The notes beneath the pieces are model-generated. The model was given only the letters and a program-made list of their open reading frames with translations, made no database searches and was not told where the DNA came from. Source: Chryseobacterium nakagawai (GTDB taxonomy: Bacteria; Bacteroidota; Bacteroidia; Flavobacteriales; Weeksellaceae). Taken from it: a stretch of 64,000 bases of DNA. The DNA lies in contig NZ_LR134386.1 of assembly GCF_900637665.1 (NCBI RefSeq), positions 4,146,501-4,210,500 of the forward strand, written 5' to 3'. Within the stretch, counting starts at the first letter, position 1. Every line of letters starts with the position of its first letter. Positions 52,833 through 61,691 of the stretch are shown here, in pieces. Position numbers and translations under genes: made by a program.

Positions 52833-54419
52833 ATGAAAAATGAAGATCTTAATAAAATTCTGCAAGATGATTCTCTTTCACAGGCATCCAAAGATAAGCT
52901 AACTTCTTTGTATGGAAATATTGCTGTCAAGGAATTTTCTGATCTTTTAGATGCGGAAGGTAATCAGTATATAGAATTTGTACAGGAAGGTGGCGGTGTC
53001 TGGGGAAGTGCCCTGGTAGGTTACCTGTATGGATTGGAGATCTTCGGAATCCGTTTTCTGAAAGTCGCAGGAACCAGTGCCGGGGCGATCAATACGATGC
53101 TTATTGCAGCCTGCAAAACGAAAGAAGAGCCTAAAAGTGAACTTATCAAAAATATTCTTTTCAATTGGAATTTTGCTGATTTTATGGATGGGAAAACGTA
53201 TGTTAAAACGACTCTCCATGCAATGCTAAACAATAAAAATTTCTTTAAAATCAATGCTATTATTGCGGCTATTTTATTCATTATTCTTGTCAGCATCCCT
53301 TTTGCAGTATCTCCGGGAAGTATCCTGAGCGCCAAACTGATGTTTTTAATTCCTTTGATTCCGGCTCTTATTCTTTTTCTATGTATCAAAAAATTATACA
53401 ACAATTTCAGAAAGGAAAATAGCGGCCTTAATCCTGGAAATATTTTTTTGAATACCATGAAAACAGCTCTGGACAATTTTGGAATTAAAACGGTAGCCGA
53501 TCTCAATGAGAAATTTATACAAAAAGAGCATGATCTCAACCTTAACTACCGCTATGGGAATGGGCAGGAATATTACAATATCACTTTAGCCAGTATTGAA
53601 AAAATCAAGGCTAAAAATCTGGAACATATCGATCAAACCAGATATAAAATTTTCTATGACAGTACGGTTAATAATGATTACTACAAAAACAATCCTTTTT
53701 ACCTTCTCCGGTCAGAATATGTTGTGATTACCACAGACATCAATGCCAAAATAAAGGTAGAATTGCCCACCATGGCCAATTTATACTGGTCTGAGGAGGA
53801 GTTAAAGCACATCAGTCCGGCTGAGTTTGTGAGAGCGTCAATGTCTGTCCCTTTTTTCTTTGAACCTTTTCAGAAGAGAATCAATAAAGATGACAGTTCT
53901 GTAAAATATGCCTGGAGATTCTGGATGAATACCAAAAAAGAAGATATTAATCCAGTTGGTGTTTTCATTGATGGTGGCAGTATTTCGAATTTCCCTATTG
54001 ATTTGTTTCATGCAGATGAAGTCTTTTATCCAAGGATGCCTCTTTTCGGGGTACAACTAACAAGTGATTCTGATCTTCTGTCTGAAAAAGGGAAAACCAG
54101 TGAGGAAATTATGAACACTCCTTTCAGCTACGCAGGGAATATCATCAATACTTTAAAGGGCTTTAATGATAAAACCTTTCTTACTAAACATAGTTTCTAC
54201 AAGCTTTACAGCATACAGACTGTCAATTGCGGAACCAGCAGCTGGCTCAATTTCTTTATGAAAAAGGAAGAGAAAGAAGATCTTTTCAACAGAGGCTTTC
54301 AGGCAGCTCTCGACTTTCTGAATCATTTTGATTGGGAGAAATACAAATACGAACGCATGATGCTTTCAATGAAGGAGAAAAAAATACTGAAGGAAGAGGA
54401 TACGCCAACGGTGGGATAA
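52833..54419 (+). CDS. Patatin-like phospholipase with internal membrane helices
   Basis: 528 residues. The patatin oxyanion G-G-G at about 53-55 (in Q-E-G-G-G-V-W-G), the nucleophile Ser82 in G-T-S-A-G and the catalytic Asp in D-G-G-S-I-S-N-F-P are present. Between the two catalytic parts, residues about 138-186 hold two hydrophobic helices, so the enzyme is probably membrane-bound. It likely releases fatty acids from membrane lipids. No signal peptide. Confidence 0.9.
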   Translation: MKNEDLNKILQDDSLSQASKDKLTSLYGNIAVKEFSDLLDAEGNQYIEFVQEGGGVWGSALVGYLYGLEIFGIRFLKVAGTSAGAINTMLIAACKTKEEPKSELIKNILFNWNFADFMDGKTYVKTTLHAMLNNKNFFKINAIIAAILFIILVSIPFAVSPGSILSAKLMFLIPLIPALILFLCIKKLYNNFRKENSGLNPGNIFLNTMKTALDNFGIKTVADLNEKFIQKEHDLNLNYRYGNGQEYYNITLASIEKIKAKNLEHIDQTRYKIFYDSTVNNDYYKNNPFYLLRSEYVVITTDINAKIKVELPTMANLYWSEEELKHISPAEFVRASMSVPFFFEPFQKRINKDDSSVKYAWRFWMNTKKEDINPVGVFIDGGSISNFPIDLFHADEVFYPRMPLFGVQLTSDSDLLSEKGKTSEEIMNTPFSYAGNIINTLKGFNDKTFLTKHSFYKLYSIQTVNCGTSSWLNFFMKKEEKEDLFNRGFQAALDFLNHFDWEKYKYERMMLSMKEKKILKEEDTPTVG

Positions 54420-54456
54420 GGATTTTTAAGTACTTTAGCTGAAAATCAAACTCATT

Positions 54457-54954
54457 ATGAAATACATCTGTGAATGCTGTGGCGAAGAAAAAGAAGACTG
54501 GCCAGCACTGGCTTATAATGCTCCTGACTTTTATTCTTATCTTTCTGACGAAGAATTGAAAAATGCAACGCTCACTCCAGACCTTTGTCTTGTTGAGAGT
54601 CCTGAAGAGACCAATAGATTCATTCGGGCTGTTTTGATACAGGAAGTTACCGATGACTGCAGGGATCTTGATTATGGAGTATGGGTTTCATTAAGTGAGA
54701 AAAGCTATACTGAATATGTTGAAAATTATGATCATAAAGAATTCAAAGCTGAATATTTCGGATGGCTTAATACTTATCTCCCCGACTATGATTTTTCTGA
54801 AAGTATTCCTACAACAGTCGTAGTGGATAATACCATCGGACGTCCGTTTGTTTTCCCACATCAAAGCTATGAACATCCTTTTGTACAGGATTTTTATAAT
54901 GGAATTACGAAAGAAGAGGCTGAGAAAAGGATTAACAGGGTTTTAAATAGTTAA
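54457..54954 (+). CDS. DUF2199 domain protein
   Basis: 165 residues. A C-E-C-C-G-E-E motif near the N terminus (Cys residues 5, 7 and 8) is followed by W-P-A-L-A-Y-N-A-P and W-V-S-L-S-E-K-S-Y, which match the DUF2199 family of unknown function. The early Cys cluster may bind a metal. It is 2 bases before a small membrane protein gene. Confidence 0.85.
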   Translation: MKYICECCGEEKEDWPALAYNAPDFYSYLSDEELKNATLTPDLCLVESPEETNRFIRAVLIQEVTDDCRDLDYGVWVSLSEKSYTEYVENYDHKEFKAEYFGWLNTYLPDYDFSESIPTTVVVDNTIGRPFVFPHQSYEHPFVQDFYNGITKEEAEKRINRVLNS

Positions 54955-54956
54955 AT

Positions 54957-55184
54957 ATGAACAGGTTTAATAAATACATTTTCCTGATAGGACTTTCAAT
55001 GATTTTCCTTTCCATTGTCATGTTTTTACTATTTGTAGGAATGTTTACTGCAAGAGGAAGCTATCCGGTATTTATAATCAAACTCAGTGAGATCTCTTTT
55101 GTGCTATGGCTTCCCTTTTTAATTATAGGAGTATTTTTAACTGTATTAGGAATAGGAATCTATTTAAAGAAAAGCGCCAAATAG
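54957..55184 (+). CDS. Small two-helix membrane protein
   Basis: 75 residues with two hydrophobic helices (about 9-32 and 44-68) and a Lys-rich C terminus, hence an inner membrane protein. The start follows the DUF2199 stop by 2 bases. No family recognised. Convergent with the oxidoreductase gene at 55200. Confidence 0.65.
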   Translation: MNRFNKYIFLIGLSMIFLSIVMFLLFVGMFTARGSYPVFIIKLSEISFVLWLPFLIIGVFLTVLGIGIYLKKSAK

Positions 55185-55199
55185 ATTCCCATTATGTTT

Positions 55200-55730
55200 T
55201 TATAAATTATCCAAAAAATTAAGATACATAGGCACGCTTCTCTCAATCCATTCATCCGAAGAGTCGCGCTCTATGCCATAATAAACAAAAGGTTCTTCAT
55301 ATTGTCCTTTAACATAATCAAAAGTCAGTTCATAAGGACGAAACAGTTCCTTCATAGTATATTTGTACTCTCCGGTTATACTATAGCCTTCTTCATCAAT
55401 CCCAGCAGTAACGGCCAATGACATCTTCTTTCCTGCTAACTTGTAGCCACTGTTACTTCCGTAAGCCCAACCGTACAAAACAACTTCATCTAACCATTGT
55501 TTTAAAAGTGGTGGGCTGCTAAACCAATAAAAAGGAAACTGAAACACAATCGTATCATGGGATTCCATAAGCTTCTGTTCTTTGGCTACATTAATTTTCC
55601 CATCAGGATAAGCTTCATATAATTGATGAACGGTATATTTTTCAGGATATTTTTTTAATTCTTCAATCCATCTTTTATTGATGACAGATTTTTCAATTTC
55701 AGGATGAGTAACGATTACTAAAGTCTTCAT
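55200..55730 (-). CDS. NAD(P)H oxidoreductase, flavodoxin fold (KefF/GS14 type)
   Basis: 176 residues. The start M-K-T-L-V-I-V-T-H-P, F-Q-F-P-F-Y-W-F-S-S-P-P-L-L-K-Q-W-L-D and V-T-A-G are typical of small FMN quinone reductases such as KefF. It is divergent from an HxlR regulator, a layout common for quinone or electrophile responses, and shares with it an inverted-repeat control region. Confidence 0.9.
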   Translation of the reverse strand: MKTLVIVTHPEIEKSVINKRWIEELKKYPEKYTVHQLYEAYPDGKINVAKEQKLMESHDTIVFQFPFYWFSSPPLLKQWLDEVVLYGWAYGSNSGYKLAGKKMSLAVTAGIDEEGYSITGEYKYTMKELFRPYELTFDYVKGQYEEPFVYYGIERDSSDEWIERSVPMYLNFLDNL

Positions 55731-55762
55731 TATGTTTAAATTTCTATTGTAAAATTACAACA

Positions 55763-55824
55763 CATTACTTACATTTCGTACATTAGCAACCTATTGTAGG
55801 GTACTATAAAAAATGTAAGTAATG
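55763..55824. promoter_or_regulatory. Inverted repeat in the oxidoreductase-hxlR control region
   Basis: CATTACTTACATTT (55763-55776) recurs in perfect inverted form as AAATGTAAGTAATG at 55811-55824, whose end includes the start codon of the HxlR gene. A further palindrome TTGTAAAATTACAA is at 55747-55760. These are good candidate HxlR operators for auto-repression and control of the divergent gene. Confidence 0.65.
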
Positions 55825-56205
55825 ACTAAAATAAAAGAAACCTCAACCAATTTTGCTAATAAAAAGGCCCTCTCAGATGAATGTCCTGAAGTGTATGCTT
55901 CCAATATCATTGGTGGACAGTGGGCCCTCGCCATTTGCTGCTATCTCGTCAATGGTAAAATGAGATTTGGAGAATTGAAGAAACGTCTACAGAATATTAC
56001 AGAACGTATGCTTACCCTTCAGCTTCGCAGATTAGAGGAAGATAAGATCATCACAAGAACCGTATATGCTGAAGTTCCGCCACGGGTTGAATATGAATTG
56101 ACGGAAATTGGTTATAAGCTGAAAACTATTATTCTTGAGTTTGAGAAATGGGGAATAGAGCATAAACACCTGATTGAAGAAGATTATAAAAACGTTAATA
56201 ATTAA
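55822..56205 (+). CDS. HxlR-family transcriptional regulator
   Basis: 127 residues. A single winged helix domain with C-P-E-V-Y near the N terminus (a possible redox or electrophile-sensing Cys), then I-I-G-G-Q-W-A-L, M-R-F-G-E-L-K-K-R-L and I-T-E-R-M-L-T-L-Q-L-R-R-L matches HxlR/YodB-like regulators. It likely represses the divergent flavin reductase until quinones or aldehydes modify the Cys (inference). Confidence 0.92.
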   Translation: MTKIKETSTNFANKKALSDECPEVYASNIIGGQWALAICCYLVNGKMRFGELKKRLQNITERMLTLQLRRLEEDKIITRTVYAEVPPRVEYELTEIGYKLKTIILEFEKWGIEHKHLIEEDYKNVNN

Positions 56206-56305
56206 AACATCATTTCATCAAAACACGCATAAGATTCAACCATAATTGGAGATTTCCCACCAAAAAAGAATATAAATTTTATTTTCAGTATTATTGTACT
56301 TTATT

Positions 56306-57073
56306 ATGCACAATATGATGATCAGAAAAATTATTTCACTTTTCTTAGCTTTTGCTTTTGTAGTCTCTTGTAATAGAGATAACAATGAATTCAATAATGG
56401 TACATCAGATTATAACCACACCCGCTCTGTGGGAGCTTCCGCCAATGATCTGTTAAGTAATAACAAATACAATTCATTATCAATAGAAATTCAGTACATG
56501 CCCGGATATCCACCGGATTCACAAGCTGTAGAACATCTAAAGAGTTTTCTGTCTTCTTATCTTCGTAAAGACAATGGAATTACTATTTCTCTGCGTGAAA
56601 TTCCCGGAACCCCATCTTCTAGTTTATCGGCTGATGATATCAGAAAGATAGAAAACAGCAATCGTACTGTATTTACCGGTGGATCTACCATGGCTGTAAA
56701 TATTCTATATACCAACGGACAATATACAGGTAATGCGAACACATTGGGCATTGCTTATCGTAATACATCTGTTGCGCTATTTGGAAAAACAATTCATGAT
56801 AACTCCGGAGGAGCCGGCCAGACAAGCAGAACGAAACTGGAAGCTACAGTACTTGAACATGAGATTGGCCATTTACTGGGATTAGTAGATTTAGGCACCC
56901 CCATGCAAGTCAATCATAAAGACTCATCGAATGGCAATCACTGCAATAATCAAAATTGTCTGATGTATTATGCTTCTGAAACTACAGATATTCTAGGCTT
57001 TCTTACTACAGGTACCATTCCTCAACTGGATAATAACTGCAAGGTTGATCTGAAAGCCAATGGTGGAAAATAA
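56306..57073 (+). CDS. Lipoprotein zinc metalloprotease (metzincin-like)
   Basis: 255 residues from the ATG at 56306 (an upstream TTG at 56294 and later ATGs are alternatives). A lipoprotein signal ends V-V-S-C. The mature domain has H-E-I-G-H-L-L-G-L-V-D, an extended HExxHxxGxxD zinc site of the metzincin type, and a candidate Met-turn in C-L-M-Y-Y. It is a cell-envelope or surface protease of unknown substrate, small for its class. Confidence 0.87.
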   Translation: MHNMMIRKIISLFLAFAFVVSCNRDNNEFNNGTSDYNHTRSVGASANDLLSNNKYNSLSIEIQYMPGYPPDSQAVEHLKSFLSSYLRKDNGITISLREIPGTPSSSLSADDIRKIENSNRTVFTGGSTMAVNILYTNGQYTGNANTLGIAYRNTSVALFGKTIHDNSGGAGQTSRTKLEATVLEHEIGHLLGLVDLGTPMQVNHKDSSNGNHCNNQNCLMYYASETTDILGFLTTGTIPQLDNNCKVDLKANGGK

Positions 57074-57148
57074 TGTATCATCTGAAAAATCGTTACACAC
57101 TCACTTATAAAAACAGAGCATTGAAATTCAATGCTCCATTTTTTATCC

Positions 57149-57709
57149 TTAAATATTATTTTCCCTTTTCCATAAGGGATTTTGACTTAAAACTTTCGAA
57201 TGAATCGGACAGGTTTCATGATGGGCTCCTTTCAGATATCCGGTGCTCATCAGAAATTCATTTACAATTTCTCCGCCTGTAAATTTGAAGGTTTTCTTGA
57301 AAAGTTTCATCCATTCCGGCAATGTTTTAGGGTGATGATGCTCTATCCATTTTTCAAAGGAACCAAAACCTTTTTGCAATTCTATAATAGTCTTTGCATT
57401 TTCAATGGCTGCATTTACCTTCAGCTTATTTCTGATAATCCCACTATCATTCAAAAGCCTTTCACGGTCTTCTTCTGTATAGGCCGCTATTTTCTGGATG
57501 TCGAAATTATCATATGCCTTTCTGAAACTGTCTTCTTTCTTTAAAACTGTTTCCCAACTTAAGCCTGCCTGATTGATCTCCAAAATCAATCGTCCAAACA
57601 ATTCATTATCATCATGAATGGGAAATCCATAATAGTTGTCGTGGTAGTTTTTATGCAGTTCTTTTCTGCTCTCAGGCTGCATTCCCTCTATGGCTAAGCA
57701 ATAACTCAT
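57149..57709 (-). CDS. tag: DNA-3-methyladenine glycosylase I
   Basis: 186 residues. H-D-N-Y-Y-G-F-P-I-H-D-D-N-E-L-F, Q-A-G-L-S-W, I-I-R-N-K-L-K-V-N-A and T-G-Y-L-K-G-A-H are signatures of Tag glycosylases, which excise 3-methyladenine from alkylated DNA. The zinc-binding residues near the C terminus are partly kept (H-H, C-P-I-H). Monocistronic. Confidence 0.92.
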   Translation of the reverse strand: MSYCLAIEGMQPESRKELHKNYHDNYYGFPIHDDNELFGRLILEINQAGLSWETVLKKEDSFRKAYDNFDIQKIAAYTEEDRERLLNDSGIIRNKLKVNAAIENAKTIIELQKGFGSFEKWIEHHHPKTLPEWMKLFKKTFKFTGGEIVNEFLMSTGYLKGAHHETCPIHSKVLSQNPLWKRENNI

Positions 57710-57969
57710 GAAGTATATGTTTTAGTTAACGGGATAAAGATAAGACAGGATTGTGACAACTGTTAGTCAGTAGAGAAGATTTTTTTGTGGAAATGAATTG
57801 AGTCTGGAAAATAGAAGTTCCTTGATTCCAAAAGAACAGGGCTGGCGAAAATTCAGAAAATTTTTGAAGGAGTCGTTTTACAACAAACCTAAAAAACTAC
57901 CTCAATCAATAACTTTCCACTCTACACCTCAAAAATATTAGCTAGATTCGTAATCTCAAAGTATCAGCC

Positions 57970-58884
57970 ATGAAATTATTATTTTCACTTCTTTTTTGCT
58001 TATTCTTAATTTCCACAAATGCTCAGACTATCTATTCAAAAGCTTATGGAAGTGCGCGGAATCCTGCTGTTATTTTCATTCACGGCGGTCCTAGTGGTAA
58101 TGCTACTTTATTTGAAGGAACTACAGCTCAGAAACTGGCTGATAAAGGATTTTATGTTATTGTTTATGACAGACGTGGTGAAGGGCGTTCTAAAGATGAA
58201 AGTGCAACCATGACCTTCAAAGAAAGTTTTGAAGATCTGAATCAGCTTTACCAAACTTATCATATCAAAAAAGCACATATTCTTGCCCACAGCTTTGGAG
58301 GAATCATTGGTACACTATTCACCAATCAGTTTCCTGAAAAAGTAAGAACATTAACCCTCGCAGGAGCACTATTCACCCAACAGAAAACCTACGATCATAT
58401 TTTAAAACAGGCCAAAGAACGCTTTAAAAATGATTCTGCTCAGTTGCAGGAAATCTCTGAAATAGAAAACCTGGACAAAAGCTCCGCTGCTTACAGAAAA
58501 AGATGTTATGAAATTGCCAGTAAACTTGATTTCTTCAATATGCCCAACCCTACTCCGGAAAGTAAAAATCTGAGAAAGGAATATGAAGCTGGTGAATTCT
58601 ATAAAAATAATATCAGAAATCACAATTCGCCCATTAAATTCTATCAGAATGAACCATTAAATAACCTGGATAATACAGCAATTTTAAAAGAGATCACAAG
58701 AAAAAACATTCCTCTTTTTGCAGTCTATGGGAAAAATGATGGAATATTTTCTGAGAAACAGCTGAACAACCTTAAAAATATTGTTGGAAAGAAGAATTTT
58801 AAGCTTATCGATAACTGTTCACACTATTTATTTGTAGATCAACAGGATGAATTTTTAAAATTTATAGAGCTAAAATTAAAATAA
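57970..58884 (+). CDS. Secreted alpha/beta hydrolase
   Basis: 304 residues with a signal peptide (cleavage near T-N-A-Q). H-G-G-P at 38-41 (oxyanion loop), A-H-S-F-G-G (nucleophile elbow), Asp in G-K-N-D-G and His in N-C-S-H-Y form a complete alpha/beta hydrolase triad, closest in pattern to proline iminopeptidases. It begins a three-gene plus-strand run with a short secreted protein and a DoxD-like protein. Confidence 0.9.
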   Translation: MKLLFSLLFCLFLISTNAQTIYSKAYGSARNPAVIFIHGGPSGNATLFEGTTAQKLADKGFYVIVYDRRGEGRSKDESATMTFKESFEDLNQLYQTYHIKKAHILAHSFGGIIGTLFTNQFPEKVRTLTLAGALFTQQKTYDHILKQAKERFKNDSAQLQEISEIENLDKSSAAYRKRCYEIASKLDFFNMPNPTPESKNLRKEYEAGEFYKNNIRNHNSPIKFYQNEPLNNLDNTAILKEITRKNIPLFAVYGKNDGIFSEKQLNNLKNIVGKKNFKLIDNCSHYLFVDQQDEFLKFIELKLK

Positions 58885-58922
58885 AGTGTAGTTTTGTAGG
58901 AATGTCAGACATCAGAATCCAT

Positions 58923-59279
58923 ATGAAGACTTATAAGGCCATCATTATGATGCTTATTCTGGTATTTTCATTATCACCATGTTCTGTCAAAAGAAATGTT
59001 CTTGATATTTTTGATATTCAATACATCAGCGGTTTAAACAAAGTAAAGATAACATCCGGGCTCTCTTTACACTGTGATACTTCTACTACTTCCTCAAAGA
59101 TTTCCATTTCAAAAGCTGAAGCAAAACTCAAATACAAAGAATCTTCTTTGGATTTTAATGCCAACATCAAAATTACTGAGGAAGATTATAACTTTTTTAA
59201 TGAATATTCTGGGCATACTACAGGAAACAGCCCACCGAAGTATATTTTATTTAAAAGACTGAAATTGAATCTGGCTTAA
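58923..59279 (+). CDS. Small exported protein upstream of the DoxD-like gene
   Basis: 118 residues from the ATG at 58923, since the hydrophobic signal starts there; an ATG at 58902 is in frame. The signal ends near L-S-P-C, which is not a proper lipobox because Pro precedes Cys. The rest is strand-rich with Ser/Lys. Closely spaced to its neighbours. No family recognised. Confidence 0.6.
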   Translation: MKTYKAIIMMLILVFSLSPCSVKRNVLDIFDIQYISGLNKVKITSGLSLHCDTSTTSSKISISKAEAKLKYKESSLDFNANIKITEEDYNFFNEYSGHTTGNSPPKYILFKRLKLNLA

Positions 59280-59330
59280 AAATTTATTTAAGCCTGAAAA
59301 CCAGTTTTTTACAATACAATATCAATTTTA

Positions 59331-60344
59331 ATGAAACATACTACTAACAGCCAGTCTTATGACCTGGCCGGATTATACACTTTATCTCTCCGAATGGTCA
59401 TCGGATGGACTTATTTTTCAGCCTTCTGGCGCAGACTTATCCTCGAAAACAAGCTTATTCCTGATGAAAAGGGATATATAGGGGAAAAATTCAATCATTT
59501 TTTACCGAATGCTTTAGGAATTAAACCCATTATAGAGTATCTGGTTACCCATCCGGATGCCTTACAAAGATCTATGATGACTTTTACTATTATTGAAGCC
59601 ATCGTAGGGTTATTTATCATTCTAGGCCTTTTTACCCGATTAATGAGTATAGGAATATTCAGCCTTGCTCTGGGAATTCTATTGGGTTCGGGATGGCTGG
59701 GCACTACTTGTGTGGATGAATGGCAGATTGGAGTCTTAGGAGTTGCAGGAGGTTTTGTTCTGTTTCTGACAGGAAGCGGTGCCTATTCTCTTGATGATTA
59801 TTTTATAAAGAAAAACAAAACCTTTACTCAATCCAAATGGTTCCAATGGTTAGGTTCAGGAATTCTCCCTATAGCTCAACCCAAAGTTTTTGTACTGACG
59901 GGCTCTCTATTGATTTTTGGACTCACGCTTTATACCAACCAATATTTTCATGGTGGTGTTTGGGGAACTTTGCATAATAAGTCGGTAAAACCCAAGCTTG
60001 AAATCTCCAATATCTCCTATAATAATTCAGATTTAACATTCGAGGTTTACAGGACTGAAGGGGCCGATGTATATGGTTCTTTTCTTATAGGGATTCATAT
60101 TCTGGATAAAAACGGAAAGATTTTAAAGGAAATCGATCATAAAGAGCTTTCAAAATTCTCTAAAAACAATATCAAAAATCATTATGTAGCCAAAGTAAAA
60201 CCTGGAAAATACAGTCTTGTTATTCCATTAGGTGCTAAGGCGGATGTCAATATCGGAATTAATGATATTCTTCACAAAGATGATATTCATACCTTGAAAC
60301 TGATTGATATTAGTGGGATTGAATGGATAGAAAATGTACATTAA
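59331..60344 (+). CDS. DoxX/DoxD-like membrane protein (TQO small subunit-type)
   Basis: 337 residues. The N-terminal 160 residues have four transmembrane helices with R-M-V-I-G-W-T-Y-F-S-A-F-W-R-R, typical of DoxD; another helix at about 185-200 is followed by a beta-rich domain (about 215-337) resembling the DoxA-like soluble part. Such fused proteins are annotated as thiosulfate:quinone oxidoreductase subunits, but that activity is proven only in some archaea. Function here uncertain. Confidence 0.85.
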   Translation: MKHTTNSQSYDLAGLYTLSLRMVIGWTYFSAFWRRLILENKLIPDEKGYIGEKFNHFLPNALGIKPIIEYLVTHPDALQRSMMTFTIIEAIVGLFIILGLFTRLMSIGIFSLALGILLGSGWLGTTCVDEWQIGVLGVAGGFVLFLTGSGAYSLDDYFIKKNKTFTQSKWFQWLGSGILPIAQPKVFVLTGSLLIFGLTLYTNQYFHGGVWGTLHNKSVKPKLEISNISYNNSDLTFEVYRTEGADVYGSFLIGIHILDKNGKILKEIDHKELSKFSKNNIKNHYVAKVKPGKYSLVIPLGAKADVNIGINDILHKDDIHTLKLIDISGIEWIENVH

Positions 60345-60522
60345 ATGGAGTGTTTTATTGTTTTTCTATATGCCTTCTTTGGCTTAATTTTCACCACTTA
60401 AGCACATAGAATATAGTAATAAATATAATATTCTTCCTATTGAAAATTCTATGAAATATAGCTGAATGAATACATTCAAAAATGCTTAGGTTTTGACTAA
60501 GCCAAATGAATTAGAACTTTAT

Positions 60523-60552
60523 AATAAGAGCGGGCTAAAGCCCGCTCTTATT
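60523..60552. repeat. 30-bp palindrome with GGCTAAAGCC core
   Basis: The 14-bp arms 60523-60536 and 60539-60552 pair perfectly around AA. It lies between convergent genes and shares its core with the elements at 35917-35968; it may double as a terminator for either strand. Confidence 0.8.
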
Positions 60553-60624
60553 AATGTTGATATCCGAATGGATAAGATATATAGACAATAGTGTTTAAAG
60601 AAAATATCTTTTATTTATCAAAAG

Positions 60625-61221
60625 TTATCTCTTCTCCACAATTACCTCATATATACATAAACTGTCGGGATTAAGCTTCAACACTTTTATTTCAAATAAA
60701 ACATCCAGTCCCATGGTATCGCATACTCCTTGTATAAAAGGTTCTATAACCGGCCACTTCAGCAGTCCTGCGATCTGGAGACTTTGTGTGATTTTGTGGT
60801 AACGGTCTACTCCTTTAATCAGAAGTTCAACTCTGTGGTCATTTAATTCTTTGAAATCAAAATTATATTCGGGACTGGATGTAAAAATTGCTCCTATTAC
60901 TATTTTGGCTACTGCCGGAATTCCTGGCTGCAGATCAGGTTTGGTTTCCAGATTTTTCAAGGTCATTTTAGATCCTAGATCGTACATAAAAGCTGTAGAA
61001 AGCTCATTAATGGTCTCCGCTCCATAAAGCTTCGCTGCCTGTTTCAGCAATCCACCATAAAATGCTCCTGTAATATCTGAGAGACGCTGGGTAAGTTCTG
61101 TAAACGTTCCGGGAAAAAAGTCTGAAATGATCTGGTCCTGATCCATATCCGGTAAATAAGCATCATGTTTCCTGAAATCTGATAATGCTATAAAAGCTTC
61201 CGGTAGCTGTGTAGGATTCAT
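60625..61221 (-). CDS. Uncharacterised soluble protein
   Basis: 198 residues, no signal or membrane helix. Helical first half (F-Y-G-G-L-L-K-Q-A-A-K-L-Y-G) and a strand-rich second half with a hydrophobic C terminus (L-C-I-Y-E-V-I-V-E-K-R). There is a faint resemblance to small ligand-binding alpha/beta domains such as V4R, but no secure family. Monocistronic. Confidence 0.55.
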   Translation of the reverse strand: MNPTQLPEAFIALSDFRKHDAYLPDMDQDQIISDFFPGTFTELTQRLSDITGAFYGGLLKQAAKLYGAETINELSTAFMYDLGSKMTLKNLETKPDLQPGIPAVAKIVIGAIFTSSPEYNFDFKELNDHRVELLIKGVDRYHKITQSLQIAGLLKWPVIEPFIQGVCDTMGLDVLFEIKVLKLNPDSLCIYEVIVEKR

Positions 61222-61691
61222 AGTTAAGTTTTATCAAGTGGGGTTATTAGCAAATACAAATGCTTTTAAATCATAGCATATGATATATGAATAAAATCTC
61301 TGTTCCTCTATTTCTTTATTCAATTTCAGAAATTAGGAATATCAATCTTTACTTAAGCATCAACAAATGCATGAAAGTAATGAAAAACAATAATATTAAG
61401 TATTGGATTACAGATAAGAATGTAATACAATGCTCCAATCTGGGCCTTTTGAAAAGGTTTTATAAGGATGAGGGAATCTATTCATATTTTTTCATTTGGT
61501 AGGGTAAAGTTAAAAAAAACAAATAAACTCTCCAATAAGTGATATTATTTTTAACAAAATAAATGAACACTTTTATAAATTGAGCGACAACAAAAGCCGA
61601 AAATAGAAAGAAATCAATTATTGAGATTGTAAATTTTAATCTTCTCTTATACAAAAAAACCTCCGGAACATCCGAAGGTTTTAATTAAAAT
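61222..61691. other. Gap with one doubtful small ORF and a minus terminator
   Basis: 470 bases. A 71-codon frame at 61287-61502 on the plus strand (Ile/Asn/Lys-rich, no recognisable domain or ribosome-binding site) fills part of it and is probably chance, since the region is very AT-rich. A minus-strand terminator lies at 61653-61680. Nothing else is seen. Confidence 0.5.
61653..61680 (-). terminator. Minus-strand terminator of the exporter operon
   Basis: The arms 61659-61668 and 61672-61680/61681 pair best on the minus strand (a G-T pair replaces a mismatch), followed there by seven T. It lies 12 bases past the MFS stop codon. Confidence 0.85.

Noticed and set aside
57073..57282. 69-codon plus-strand frame after the metalloprotease
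   Set aside because: Overlaps the tag gene on the other strand over most of its length and has no domain.
61287..61502. 71-codon plus-strand open frame in the gap before the exporter operon
   Set aside because: Very AT-rich, no ribosome-binding site, no recognisable domain and no neighbour logic; likely chance.
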